A stretch of 64,000 bases of DNA from Diogma glabrata (taxonomy: Eukaryota > Arthropoda > Insecta > Diptera > Cylindrotomidae), in contig OY856188.1 in assembly GCA_963693315.1 (NCBI GenBank), forward strand, positions 251,201,905 through 251,265,904, read 5' to 3'. The notes under the pieces were generated by a model. The model made no database searches. It had not been told where the DNA came from and was given only the letters and a program-made list of their open reading frames with translations. A program made the translations under genes and the position numbers. This document shows positions 1 to 12,927 of this stretch, in pieces (the first letter of the stretch is position 1; each line of letters starts with the position of its first letter).

Positions 1-464
1 TATAAAGTAAAAATAAAAAAGGAAACTGGAGTGCTAATATTTTTAGTACCCTTGGTGTTTTAAAGAAGAAATAGTCTAGGTTCTTATTTTATAATCAGCT
101 GAACCGCGCATTTATTTTGGTTACTTATAATATATTGATAAACCAGACGTCTGAATCAAAGATTTTGGAATTAAATGCAGAATTGAATATACGGAGAACG
201 ATACGAATAACCTTATCATCAATCAACCAAGAACTCTTTAACGAAGACATCACTATTTTAAGCTTTTTTTTTTATTATTTTTATACTTGGTTACATTTTC
301 TTTTTTTTGTGTTATCGATACAAGATGATTCATTAAACCAAACTTTCCTTTATTAGAGATTATTTCTTGGGCCAGGGGCTATATCGATATTTTATTTATT
401 CATATCCTGGCTTAACTGTAACTATGGTTACAGTTATAACAATTTTTTAGAAATATAATTTATA

Positions 465-694
465 CCGTATTCACAGCGACATAGCAAATTAGTAGATAGT
501 ATATTATAATTTGCTTCTTGTCATATTTAATATGAGTTTAAAACGTAGATTGTAATTTGAATCGTAAGTATTTGAATCGTTTGTAATGGTAGTAAGCCTA
601 GATATCAAATTAGTTGCAAGATTTTAAAATAAAAAGTGTTTACAGCACAGATTTAAATTACATCTACTAATTTGCTATGTCGCTGTGAATGCGG
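465..694. mobile_element. MITE with TA target duplication
   Basis: Inverted repeats of about 33 bp (one mismatch) read CCGTATTCACAGCGACATAG at the left end and its complement at the right end (CCGCATTC... form). TA lies directly outside both ends (463-464 and 695-696). No coding capacity. The TA duplication suggests mobilisation by a Tc1/mariner-like or other TA-targeting transposase (inference). Confidence 0.75.
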
Positions 695-699
695 TATTA

Positions 700-2010
700 T
701 ATACATCTTCTTGCAAACAATATATAAGTAATATATAATATTAAATGCTATCCTTGACCTACTCCTCTGTGTTTATTTATTTTTCTAATTAACTCGTTTT
801 TAAACAAAAGAGAGCAAATACAATATTAAACAGAGATTTTCTCAACAAAAAATAAATCAATTAGGTAGGGATTATGATGTTTGGTTTTGTATGAAAAAAC
901 AGTTTTTGATTAGAATATTTTTGGCTCTCGTACGTTTTAGAACTAAATTTTTTTCCTAACAAAGCAATCCATTGTGTTATTTATAAGCAATGCTAAAAAT
1001 TGTAATAGTTAAATAAAATTTGTTAAAACCTTCAGTCTTTTAGATCTTCAGAAAACGACTGAGTTTTAACCGTGCTGCTTTAAACATGCTGCTTAAAAAA
1101 ATCAAAACTGCAAATTTTGGTTTTTCATATTTTATATTTTCTCTTAACCTTAAGTGGTTAAAATCAAAATATATTACTACAAGATCGACGTTAATTTCTT
1201 TAAAAAATGAATCGTCAATTAATTGACTAAATCAATTCCAAAAATGAATCAATTTTCACTATTTTTTTCCGACTGACTGAGCATTAATTTAATTCCGTTT
1301 TACTTACTTTCATTAACGATATCAAAATTGATAACGATACGTTTTCTTACATACAAACACATATATCTTTTCATATAATTTTTTTAACTATTTACAACTT
1401 TAATGCTTGAGTATCACTAACCGTCCCACAATTACCAAAATTCAAGTAAATATCAAGAAAATTTCATAAACCAACAGCATACAAAATGAGATAGCAAATT
1501 AAAAATAATAAAATTCCGAACTGGGTGAAGAATAAAAATGACGATAAGTTGTTTTGACAATTGAACTTTTACAGATTTAACAGCTTTGTAACAAATTTTA
1601 GGCATGTGAGTTCCTTATCAACGGTCTCGATCGCTGGTAGAGAACTGGGCTTAATTGAGTTGAAGTGCTCTTGGCCAGGGACTCCTGACAGAAGCTTGAA
1701 CATCGGCCTTGTGAGTTTAGATCCTTTATCGACGTTTATTCGTGGTTAGAGTGGTTATGGCTTGTATGTAACTAATTTTCGAGTTGTGTTTATGTCTGGA
1801 TGTGATAACTCATGCAGATTATCGAACATAGTTTTTCTAAAGATGTTTAAGTTTAATATTTAATGTTGCTGACGGTTTTCAGGATTAACTAATATCTTAA
1901 ATTCATAGTTCTCCTGTTGCAATTTTGGTAGATCTTCCAAGTCGAAAGGAAAATTACAGATTTTTGCAGAAGTTTGTGCTCCAGAGCTTAATAAACATAT
2001 TTTACCGATC
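700..2010. other. AT-rich stretch without recognised gene
   Basis: No supported gene. A 62-residue open frame on the plus strand at 1561-1749 shows no family I recognise. The DNA is less AT-rich at 1620-1750 than its surroundings, so a decayed coding relic is possible. Confidence 0.4.
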
Positions 2011-2014
2011 CTAT

Positions 2015-2431
2015 TCACGGCATTTCTAACACTGCAGTCACCTCTTGCATTTGGAAGTAGCCGCCGCCCGTTGAAATGAATGCGAGGGCTGCAGCATAAT
2101 TGACCCTCATTTTGTCGTCTTCGTTTTTTTCACTCAAAGGTTCGCAGGTACTGACTTTGAATTTATTGCGGCCCATGCTACACTCGAAAGAAATGTCTGA
2201 AGAAAAGCCGCGATTAAATTCACCAGTAGGGCCATATTTTAGATTTTGCAAGGCATAAAGCATATGAGTAAACTGCTTAAAGTGGTTCAAAAAAATTTCA
2301 GTCTGCTTATGGCAAGGAAACGTTTTGTATGTCGATGAGGGAATTCCCATCTCAAATGATGACAGAGTTTTGTTATTTATGATATCCTCAGGTCTCCAGA
2401 TGAGGAAACTGGAGAATTGGAATAACGACAA
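2015..2431 (-). pseudogene. Mutator-like transposase domain fragment
   Basis: A 138-residue minus-strand frame. Its second half (FSSDISFECSM..., then VNYAAALAFISTGGGYFQMQ and a final EMP) fits the start of the Mutator-like transposase domain common in uncharacterised insect proteins. There a (F/C)xCxMC-type stretch is followed by a hydrophobic segment ending in GGGYxQxxE...LxMP. The frame stops just where the catalytic part should begin and the following frame does not continue it. I read it as a 5-prime relic of a mobile-element gene, not a host gene. Family assignment is from motif memory only. Confidence 0.5.
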
Positions 2432-2908
2432 ATAATTAATTCCACGATATGTTCAAATTTGGTCTTTTTTGCTCTTATTAGCGTCATGCGTCATGCATCA
2501 TGCTAAACTTTGTCATGGATGGCTTTCAATGGCTTCTTTTTTTAAGATCGACGAAAAGTTTACATTTTTTTAGGTAGATTTCATATAATCTACCTATTTT
2601 TAAATAAATTAGGTTATGTAGTAGCAATATGAGTCACAAGATATCACATTTTGTGCACCTTTTAAGCCAAAATCCCACAACAACATGCGTTCCGAGGTGT
2701 TGACGAACGAAAATTTCTTTGATTTAGTTAATCTTGTTTTTTTTTTAATTTGTATAAGGAATGGATAGCTAGATAGTAAAATAAAAGGTAGAAGGCAAAT
2801 GGGGCATTCTTAAATGAAACTTCTTGATCTGCTTGTGGTCCCGAACTCAACAGTTTTATGTAAGCTTTTAATTAAAATGTTGTCGGCTTCGTTTTCACCG
2901 GATTGGGG

Positions 2909-3280
2909 GGGTTGTGCCGTAGACAAAATAGATTACTTTACGTGTATAGATTACGCATAGATTACGTGTAAATTACGCGAGATATTTTCGTGTAATCTAT
3001 AATCTAAACTATAATGTAATCTATTTAATTGATATGTGAATTCTAAAATTTTTTAGCAATAAATTAACTTTTTTCAAGATCGCAAGATCTTGTTTTTGAC
3101 AATATTATTGATCATGTCTTTTGCGAAAAAATTTTCAGTAGGGATAATATAAGATTTCCACACATTTCTTCTTAAATCAAAATTAATAGATTATGCCAAA
3201 TTTACATAGATGACATAGATTACATTACATAGATTACATGTAATGTAATCTATTTTAGATTACGCGTAAAGGAACAACCC
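2909..3280. mobile_element. Word-saturated MITE (TAGATTAC repeats)
   Basis: Imperfect terminal inverted repeats (GGGTTGTGCC at left, complement of GGGTTGTTCC at right). The interior is packed with copies of TAGATTAC and GTAATCTA in both orientations. No target duplication could be fixed. It is non-coding. The same architecture occurs at 54601-55135 and at the ends of the large insertion at 30.9-56.8 kb. Confidence 0.6.
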
Positions 3281-4851
3281 TGTTTTAAACCTTCATGCTT
3301 CAAATTCGAAAAATTATACCACAAATCATTATTACAGCCTATCACACGAATTCAATGCTTAAACTGATTTATTTCAAATCAAATTACAAAAGCACAAAAA
3401 AATAATAAATAAATCCATTTATATACCTAAAAATAAAACGAAGAAAAAAATCTCAATTTAATCATCCTGTTTCTTCTTTCGTCTTAATTTTTCATATTTT
3501 TCTTACAATTTTCTTATATTTCGAAGAGTTTCTCTTCTTAAATATTAACATGACAATAAATTTGTTATCATTTTTTTTATTATATGTAATGATAAAAATG
3601 ATGATGATCAGATATGTCTATGTGTAAAAGTGTATATGTATCCTAAATCTTTGTAATTTATTTTGTTAAGAAAATAATTCGAACAAAAAAAGGATAAATA
3701 TAAAAAAATTGTCTAATGTAAAAGCTATTTTGTACGACAGATAATACTTAAATAATAATATCCTTGTTCTTTGATAGAAAAAAATTCAAGAAGATGTTCA
3801 TTTTGTTGTTAAAAAAATTACAATGTAAGTGGGATGATAAGGATGATAAGGTGAAAGATTTTTTTTCCTCATCTTTTTCATTTTTACGAAGATGGATCAG
3901 ATGGGAAAAATCTGAATTGATGTCGTTAAATATTAATAGAATGGATTCAAGATTAAATTTATTTCTAGATTGTTGAATTTATAAAGATAAAAAATAGATT
4001 TGAACTTCTCTATTTTCCCGATTGGGAAATCATATTTTGGAATATTAGTGTAATCTCATCAAACAATCTTCTACTGTTTAAATTTAGATTTTAGCATACT
4101 CGTTGTCAATTTCTAAAGGATCTACGTAATAAAATAATTTAAAATTATTTTAGTCGTAATATACAGTTAGAGTAGCCCTCTAACAACAAAACAAATGTAA
4201 ATCAAGCAAACCATGCTTCTCATTCAACGACTTTATTTAAATGTTACAATGGCGCCCAATTCATCATTTTGTTCTAAGTTTTTAATCAAGCTTTTGGGTA
4301 AACGCTTAGTCTAAACCTAAACCAATGGCCAACCAATATATTTTTCATAAAAGTCTTTTTATCTAACAGTTTACTACATTGTGTGTAAAAAACCAAAAAA
4401 TTGTTTTTAATCTCCAAGGTTGGAGGCTTCAGAGAACTTAAGTTGTTGCTATTTGATTTGATAATTGATTTTTAAAATAGTAGAATTCGAAAAATTCCAA
4501 AAACGCCTGCATATATATTTTTTGAGGTTTTCGAATCTGGGCTGATCGGCTACCTGGTTCAAGTCGATCTAAAGATCTATTGTGCTTAACCCTGATACTT
4601 GGTCGAATTCGACCTCCTTATCATAGTTAATGATCGGACTAATTTTTGCGGTAGAGATGTTAATCTTCCGTGACCGAAACAAATTTGTGTTTCTTAAAAA
4701 TATCCGTTTTTTTGTAACAATTCTTGACAACAATTTTTTTCTCCTCGGTGCTTTTGTTATTGATTCATCGAGATAGGTCGACCAGATAATTGTATGCTGT
4801 CTGATACATAAGAACACGATCGTCGGGCCACGTGAACAGCTTTTTAAAATG
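3281..4851. other. AT-rich intergenic DNA
   Basis: No supported gene. Short frames at 3764-3976 (plus) and 4569-4817 (minus) are composition-driven and match nothing I know. Confidence 0.4.
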
Positions 4852-5790
4852 CATTTTGTAATGAAGCGCTGCTTCGTTGACTAACAACGAAGTGGCATAG
4901 CAAGCCGCTTACCTAGCGAGATTATTTTTAGCCCCAGACTAGTTGCAGTCTATGGGGTCGAGAGAAGAATACCTGCTGCTCCAGCACAAATAACTGAATT
5001 TGTACGCGTAACATGAGATAAGAACAGATGTAAAAAAAGGGTAAGTGAACTAAACAGACTCTGGCGACCCCCTCACGTGATAACGAACCACGATCACCAC
5101 GTCCAGCCCCATAGTTTAATACACATTCACACGCTCTCGCACCTCATCCATTTATGCACACACACACTCACACCCCCACATACACACACACACATACACA
5201 CCATCATCCATGCCCCCATACACTCACGTATACTTACATACACGCCATCATCCTGGTTGGTTAATTTGTTTTATCCATTATGCCATAAAGTCGACTCTTT
5301 AGTTTTTCCATTACGTGTTATTCTTGCGGTTTTTGAATTACTCGGCCTTTGGATGACAAAATTATATATATAATACATAGTGAGATTCCAATAATAATAG
5401 TTAGGGTACTTCGTGAATGACTCATTTTTGCTGTAAAATTTTCAATATTAATTTATAATGTTCACGAATAATTTATTTGTTGCATTCTTACAACCTACAC
5501 TACCATTATGTAATACGCTGTATAATTAACTAATAACCATTTATATTGAAAATAAAATATATGTGGACATCTGGTTTATATATATATCGTGTCGGTAGGT
5601 ATGCCTCGTAATGTATTCCCAAAAAAATCTAAATAATAAATTTGTAAGAATTTTGGGGTTGCCGAATACCGATTAAGTCCTAAGTATAGGTATATTGCCA
5701 TTTCCCATCCACACGTCATATAAATACACTCCTACACCTACATGCATATCCATAATCATTCATACATATATTTAAAAAAAATTAATATGA
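4852..5790 (+). repeat. Left copy of a dispersed repeat, inverted partner at 61.1-62.6 kb
   Basis: Matches the reverse complement of 61095-62640 over its whole length, minus an internal segment of roughly 0.6 kb that only the right copy has (between about 5380 and 5440 here). Shared landmarks in order: AGCGCTGCTTCGTTG with a CTTCGTT/AACGAAG stem, GTGGCATAGCA (resembles a pol III A box), CCTAGCGAGATT, a (CA)n-rich tract at about 5104-5240, CCATTATGCCATAAAGTC, AATAATTTATTTGTTGCA, and ATAATCATTCATACATAT at the inner end. The open frame at 5077-5373 is only the translated CA tract. Confidence 0.75.
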
Positions 5791-6369
5791 CACAACGAAA
5801 TTAATATGACGTGCTGGCACGTAGTATTGTGCTGATGGTTATTGCTGATGCATATTATAAGTACACTTATATTGATGTTGGAGCGAACGGTCGCATCTCA
5901 GACGGTGGTGTATTTGACCGCACATTGTTTGTCACATCACACCCAAAAAAATAATCTTGGTAGATCCGACAAAATTGTGTTGGCTCCGACGTTTTATTTA
6001 GTTAAATCGATTGTATCGCTACTTTTAATACCAATGCACAAAACTTTAACTGTCAAATCAATAAACTTAATGTTATTTTAACAGTCAATGTTGTCAAACA
6101 TCTAACATATCAAGCATACCACTCTTTTGTAGAATTAATTGCAGTACTTTTGATATGATTATTAAAGTCAACAAAAATGTATTTAATTCAAGTATTTTAT
6201 ATATTGATTTAAAAATCAAAATCAAAAGTAGCTTTCGAATGCAGCATTTTCTTATTTTTGTTAATTTAAGGGCAATTTCCTCAATTTTATATGCAATTTT
6301 TTACTTTGTTAAATCGATGTACCTCTGTCGATTTAAAATAGTGATTTTTTTTTGGGTGCACTCACTGCT

Positions 6370-6780
6370 AAATTACACTTCCCAGCCCCACATCTATTAC
6401 ACAGATGAGATGAACCTATTCCCTATTTCCTTTGTTGTCGATGATGCCTTTGAGTTCAGCAATAATTTAAGTGCACTCGAACGAATTTTCAGTTATCGGT
6501 TATCTCGTAATATATCAAAAACATTCTCAACCATACGTCTTGGTAGAGAATGTTTTTGATATATTAGCATGTCGTTTTTGTGTTTTTGGAAAACCTATTC
6601 ATCTTGATCCAGAAAAAGTATGAAAACCACAATTGATTGCTGTACTCTCCACAACTAGCTCATAACGGGAAGCAGTATTTATTTCAATCCTACGTTGGTT
6701 GACCGCGACGATGACTAAGGAAATGTTATGGATAATAACATATACCCACTCGAAGTGCTGTTATGGATTTCGGACTTTTT
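6370..6780 (+). pseudogene. PIF/Harbinger nuclease relic (HARBI1-like C-terminal part)
   Basis: The reading PISFVVDDAFEFSNNL ... ERIFSYRLSR matches the Harbinger nuclease block whose family form is VxDEAFPLxxNL...ERIFNYRLSRAR. About 30 bp on, in a shifted frame, FDILACRFCVF..PI.L.PEKV matches the following block (FGIxAxRFRxF..PI.LxPEKV). There are stops and at least one frameshift, so the copy is dead. Upstream sequence back to 5842 shows no convincing remainder of the gene. Confidence 0.65.
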
Positions 6781-9550
6781 ATAAAAATAAACGGAAATAC
6801 TCACCTGGGAAATCTTTTATTTCACACAAAAGTATCAACTAAAAATCTATCGCACAAGGGCGATTTAAACAACATTTAACTAACAAATTAAACTATATAA
6901 GAAAAAAAAATAAAACTGAAGCTTACATTTATGACGATTTACTTGCGATGACTAGCATCTTCTAATATTTGTATTAAAATTCCACTGTATGATTATTTCA
7001 GAAAAACAAATAAATTCATAATAACTATAGCCCCTCTCGGGGTATCATGCTGTTGTTGTTCATTTCCAAAATGACAACCAAACTAGCAAATTGGTCTGAA
7101 TTATCCATTATTCCATCTTCTTTCAATCCCCCCCACATCGATCATAAACTTTACGTTTTTCAGATAACACTTCATAATCTGTACGCATGTCTTGTAATTT
7201 AGTCGATGCATCTGGATCATTTGTATTTTATCCGGGTGTAATTCTTTAGCTAAACTTCAATATACCTTCTTATATCATTTGAATTTGCTCATTTCATACC
7301 GCCCAAAATTGAATAAAAATCCCTACCCACTGTTGTTAATATAACAAATGGAAATTTGTAAATTTAAAAATAAAATAAACAGATTTGTAAATCTGTTTTT
7401 AAATTAAATTTTAAAATTCACAAACCAGATTTTGAATTGTTTTTATATATCAATTTTATGCATGTTTTATATTTCCCTTTGAGTATTATTCAGTAGAATC
7501 AATCACAAAAACTTTGATTTTTAAAAATATAACAGCTTCGATCGAACATTTGAATGAGTATATATATGTAGTCAGATTCTCCATCTCTTGTTTCTTTTTA
7601 ATAATACTCTTCATCTCACACAAATTAATAAGTGCCCCATATCTTGTTATGCCCACCAAATTATATGATATTTAACAGGTAGCATTTATAAGAAAACCTA
7701 CAATCAACTCCAGAACAAACTTAAGTTCTGTATAGGTGAGTTGACAGGAAAATAGTTCTTTGTAGTTCAAACCTAACAGTAAAGGCTAGTTTCCTGATCA
7801 ACCACCACACTTTTCATTTTTTTTAATACGACTACATTGCATGTTTTCATTAACATTTCTTTTAGTAATCGTCGGTGCACCTGATTTTTTCTTTGACCCA
7901 CTCGAAGCATCAAGGTTATAATAATTTTTGATTGTATATTTGCATTCTATATACCGAAACGTTGTAATTGTGTTTATTTTCTTTGTTTTTATAAAAATGA
8001 AACAAAAAGAATTGCTGACGTTTAAATTTCTCTCTTAAACATAGAAAGAAATGAATTGTGGCAATACATGAACATCTCCACTCTCCAGTTCTTTTTGCTT
8101 GTATTCTTAATTGATAAACGAATGGTTCTTACTTTTGTTTATGTTTTATAAATCGATAGAAAAATAAGAAAAACGTTTTGGAAAAAAATGAAACAATTTG
8201 TTAACTGGTTTCGTTGTATTGTATGCAATCATATGCACGACGAGTTAAAGATATGTGCAATCAACTCTCCTATCCCCTCATGTTTATTTAATTTTTAAGA
8301 ATATATAGAGAAGAAATATTCTTCAAATGTTTTAGTTGTAATTTTGATTTCAATAGAAATCAACTTGATTAAATCAGTTGTTGGTGATTTTTATATAATC
8401 AATAAAATTAATTGAAATGAAAAAAGAGGGTTCTCTATTTAAAAGAACAAAAAAAAATTATAACATTATTTTATCTGTTTGTTTTGGTGATATATAATAA
8501 AAATTCTGAATTGTTGGTTCAGACACAAGGAATGTTTCTGAGGCATTAAACTAAGGATTAAATTCATAAGAAAAAACAGGGGTCTGGAACCACCAAGGCA
8601 TGATTTAGAGTCTAAATGGAAATGTCGTCAAATTCGTTGTAATCGAGCAACAAAATCACCTCAAAACATGAACGCAAAAAAGATTATTACATATATGTCA
8701 TCACATCAAGTAAACTGACCTTTTTGGATTATATAGGAGCATCAAAACACCTGTCAACTATAATAAGTTAAGTCTTCTTTTTACTCTTAAATTTTTTATT
8801 ATATGTTATTTTTGTATACATGGTTATATAATTTTTGAGTTATGAAAATGTTCCATATGACCAATTAACTAACTCACATTAGAGATTTTTCCTTGGTAGA
8901 GTCCGCGTACGTTCCGTTCATCGTTTATCATTCTTAAAATTTAAATTTCCTTGGATAAGCCCAATGGCTTTAATCTCCAATAAAATACAATTCAACCATT
9001 TCCATATATCATCTCACCAATCAACTTCTCTACACTACATAAATTTGAATAAATAAATTTGATTTGTATTACATCGACATATAATGCTATGATTAAACTT
9101 TACAAACAAAAATGTTCATCATTTATGTAGACAAAATTTTATATTATTAATTGACATTGTGACGCACTAAAACAATTAGCTGAGAAAATGTTAAAATATT
9201 ATTGACTGACTTGTAGCACACAAAAACATTTATTTAAGTTTGTTTTAATTTAAAAACCGGAGCCGAAACAAATTACCAAGATATTAGCGGATTTCTTCAA
9301 ATATGAATATCCATATTTTTAGAGTAAAATTCGAAATATTCCGTCGTTACAGTACATCGCACTTTTATCAGCAATAGAGAAAAACAAATACGTGATGAAC
9401 TGTCTCAATATTTTGTTCATGAAAGAGAAGTTCAATATAGTCGTATATGAATAATGTGTGTCAAAAAAAATAAAAATAAAATAAACAGAATATATTTTTG
9501 ACAGCATTGCATTTTTCTTTAATATAAAACTTTTTTATTAAAATAATATA
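6781..9550. other. AT-rich intergenic DNA without recognised features
   Basis: I see no gene, RNA or structured repeat. The minus-strand frame at 9319-9507 (62 residues) is low complexity. Confidence 0.4.
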
Positions 9551-9559
9551 ATGAAAATT

Positions 9560-9800
9560 ATTTACTACTATTTGCTCATACAAGAATTTGGTATGAGCAA
9601 AGAAAAAATCAAAGCAAATATTTGCTCAGTTATGGCGCCCCTATCAAAGAACTACATTACAAGAAGCAAATATTGGCTTCATTTTGATTTAGCAAACAAG
9701 ACAGCAAATAATTTGCTGCAAATAATCAAAGAAAATATTTCTTTATTATATGGACAAGCAAATATTTGCTTTATTTTTAAGCAACTATTTGCTTCGTATA
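9560..9800. repeat. Cluster of AGCAAATATTTGCT dyads
   Basis: Within about 240 bp there are at least five near-copies of a perfect dyad built on GCAAATATTTGC (for example near 9620, 9665, 9710 and 9755). Several are degenerate but keep both half-sites. The overlapping 99-residue plus frame (9551-9850) is a by-product of the repeated word and matches no family. Confidence 0.55.
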
Positions 9801-9850
9801 ATGCTTGTTTTAGGAAAATCACTAACCCATCCACCAGTCTCTCAGCATAG

Positions 9851-11680
9851 AGCCCACGAATATTTAGAAAGTCACATCGTTGTTTAATACAATGTTGCGA
9901 ATCTGTTGTCCCTGAAATAAATTCATTTGCGTTGAAAAAGTTTTTTTACCGATTCAATGTTGTAAATATAATATAATATCGTTTTGCCTCTTCAGAACAA
10001 TTAATTCAATGTTTATTTTGCTGTTTCATTTTTCTTTTCTTGAGGATTCGTAAAATGTTCTTTTATGTACTTGGACGATTACAGGTGGTTGAAAAATCTC
10101 AATCAGTGAAGATATATACATTTTGAATATTCAATAAATATTTTAATTAATTTTGGAAGAAAAAATGGAAACAAAAATTAAATCCTTTAGTTGAATTCAA
10201 ATAAAAATAAAAATGAACAAGAAAAGAAATGGAAAAACACAATAATAGGTGATATGTTTTTATTTTTGATTATTGTATCGTATTGTTATCATTATTCATC
10301 AGTCGCTGGAACTAAAGGCGCAACCTTTTGATTGTTTATTGTACTATATACTAGATGTATATTAATACATTTTGGTTGACTGTACTATCATGGAGTGAGC
10401 GAAGCATTTAAATTTTACTTTAAATGTTATAAATGAATTAAAGTGGTGTGCGATGGTTTTGGTTCCTTCGTCTTTTGGGGTCGTCCAAATATCTGTTCCA
10501 TTTTCTACTAATTTGAATCCGTTCTCTTGTGATACTGCTGCATGCAGTTCAGTATTTGTACTGGGCTGAAGAAAAACTTTCTCGAATCCACAGATTGAAG
10601 CTAGTCGGAAAATTAAAAATCTCATGGCACGCAACTCCTCTTAAGTTCCTGATATTAAATAAAATGCAACTTTAATTCAAACTATACTATTTTATCTATA
10701 CATAATTAGCAAACACTTAATGTTAAACGAATAATTTACATACTGTTCAGAAGTTTAAATTAATATCATAAGCCTTAATGATATAACGTTTAACATATTC
10801 ATTAGCACATAAACCAAATTGTTAAATGTAATTACGCGAAAACTTTTTTCTTCATGAGAAATCATAAAAAGTAATAATGTTCTCATTTATGTTAATCTGC
10901 TATCTGCTACAATTTTTTTTTTAATAATTTTTTTTTTAGATAAGACAATTAAATTACTTTCAGTCATGTAAATTTTGTTGTAGATTAAAATTTTAAAATT
11001 AATGTGAATCGAAAGATATTTCGTATTTTCTTTTACTTCTGCAGTCAAGTATGTTAGACTTCGAAGTGTATTGAAAAATATTTGGACCAGTTTCCTGCGT
11101 CCAACTTCCTTCCATGTTCCTCAAACCTAAACAGAATTTTCTGTTATGTTATTTATAAAACAAAATTAATTCCTATCAATTTCTTTTGCCGTTTAAATTG
11201 TTTTTAAAACTATTCCATGCGGAAATTGTTTTTCATATAGAAATGGAAATAGCAAAAAAAACTGAATTATTTTGACTGAATCTTTTTTGATGTTTTTCTG
11301 ATCTATTCTATGTAAGAGGAAAAAAATTTCCATATCGAATTATCAAGCAATTTGGTTGGATAAATATTGAATATAAAATTATGAATAAATTGTAAATGAA
11401 AAATATAAAATTAAATTTTCTGTTACAGAATGGAAATGATCAATTACCATACTGGGATTGTAATAACTTTTTATTTTATTCTGAAAACTCTACCTCACTC
11501 AATAAAATCATTCTAACAATTTAAAATTTATCCGCTGTCACCTGTCACTACGTTGTTTTTTTTTACTGTCGCCTTATAATACAATTGTTACAGCTCACCA
11601 TTATCTTCTTTATGACTTTTTTATTTACATAATGTGTTTTCCTTTTAATTATCCTTTATCTACATATCCTCAAATTTATA
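9851..11680. other. AT-rich intergenic DNA
   Basis: Apart from the weak transposase-like fragment at 10362-10634, nothing is recognisable here. Confidence 0.4.
10362..10634 (-). pseudogene. Possible C-terminal fragment of the FFATxHGKG transposase-like family
   Basis: The end of this 90-residue minus frame (GTKTIAHHFNSFITF...K.KCFAHS) resembles the end of the frame at 13672-13890 (GTQSFHSFVAFNEYKMTVKR). That frame lies next to an FFATxHGKG block. Only about 20 residues align by eye, with a short insertion, so this is tentative. The rest of the frame is unrecognised. Confidence 0.25.
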
Positions 11681-12156
11681 GCGTTTTCGATTCTAAAAAA
11701 AATGTGACTTTTTCAGGTCACATTTTTTCTGTTCGATTCTCGAAAAAATGTTGACCGGAAAAAATTTGCGTTTTCTTTTCTCGATTTGGATGCAAGTTTC
11801 AATCTTTTTGAGGGCAATTATTTTGCATTTTTTGACTTTTTCTCAAAAGACGGTGCAAGAATGTCTTGTTTAATATATAAATATATAATAAAAAATAAGA
11901 AAAAATATATTTTTAATGATGTAATTTTCTTAAATACAAATATTTAAATAGTTTAAAAATAATAATATACATTCAAATATTGTATTCCTTTATTTTGTTA
12001 AACAAATTTGACAGATATAAAAAATGTGACTTTTTTCAGTTCGATTCTCAAGTATTTTAAGGGCAAAACTGAACAAATAAATGCAAAACTACAAAAAAAT
12101 ATGCAAAACTGATAGAGTTTTGCCTGCTCTGAGGTCAAAACTTAAATCGAAAACGC
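11681..12156. mobile_element. MITE with GCGTTTTCGATT ends and TA duplication
   Basis: Left end GCGTTTTCGATT, right end AATCGAAAACGC, each flanked by TA (11679-11680 and 12157-12158). A perfect-arm hairpin (AAATGTGAC...GTCACATTT) lies just inside the left end. Non-coding, 476 bp. Confidence 0.8.
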
Positions 12157-12316
12157 TATTAGATCTATATTTTTTCATGTTGACATTCACCCACCACCAA
12201 CCGCAGATGTAACTAGTGTTGATGTTTTTTTTTAAATTATGAACGATTCATATTTGGTTGAGTTTCATGTTATATAATTTAACCTTGGTTAATTTATATT
12301 TTATTTTTTATTTAAT

Positions 12317-12570
12317 GGCTGCGGCCCATTTCTCGAGGAAATTGAAATTGAATCTGCAAATCGACTAAAAAATTTCAATTTACTCTGCTATCCTACTTGA
12401 GTAAATTTTGACAGATTGTGTTGAAATTCAAATAAAATTTGTTTTTCAATAATTATTTTTTCGTAATTTAATTTTTGTGGAAGAAAATAAAGCAAAACAA
12501 AAACTAATATTTCAGCGAGAAACGTCAAAATCTCAATTTCATCGGCATTTTTGAGAAATGGGCCACGGCC
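12317..12570. mobile_element. Short MITE with GGCTGCGGCCCATTTCTC ends and AAT duplication
   Basis: Terminal inverted repeats of 18 bp with two mismatches (GGCTGCGGCCCATTTCTC versus GGCCGTGGCCCATTTCTC). The trinucleotide AAT directly flanks both ends. The 254-bp interior is AT-rich and non-coding. The 3-bp duplication would fit PIF/Harbinger mobilisation, although AAT is not the usual TWA. Confidence 0.7.
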
Positions 12571-12927
12571 AATATAGCCTTTTTAAATTTATAGTAGTGT
12601 GTTATAACTTTAATACTGTTATATCCCAACAAAAACAACGAATCTGCAAAATTTTTTGTAACGAAAGGACTAATATTAAATGCATAAAATAGAAAAAGTA
12701 AAAAGACATAACGATCTCTTTACAACAAAAACAAGATTTCGACTACACAAAATTGAACAAAATAAGGAGAAAATAATAATAGTGAGATATAAAAGTAGAC
12801 ACGTTGTGGAAAGTTTTAGAACAGACTGGATCATTTTTAACATAAGGGATAAAAAGAAAGTGTAAAGTAATAAGCAGTATAGTAATGTAAACTAATATGT
12901 TTGAAAAATAAAATTTTTTTTATTAAG

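Noticed and set aside
1561..1749. A 62-residue plus-strand frame of less AT-rich sequence as a small gene
   Set aside because: No ATG start, no recognised motif and no neighbouring exon could be found.
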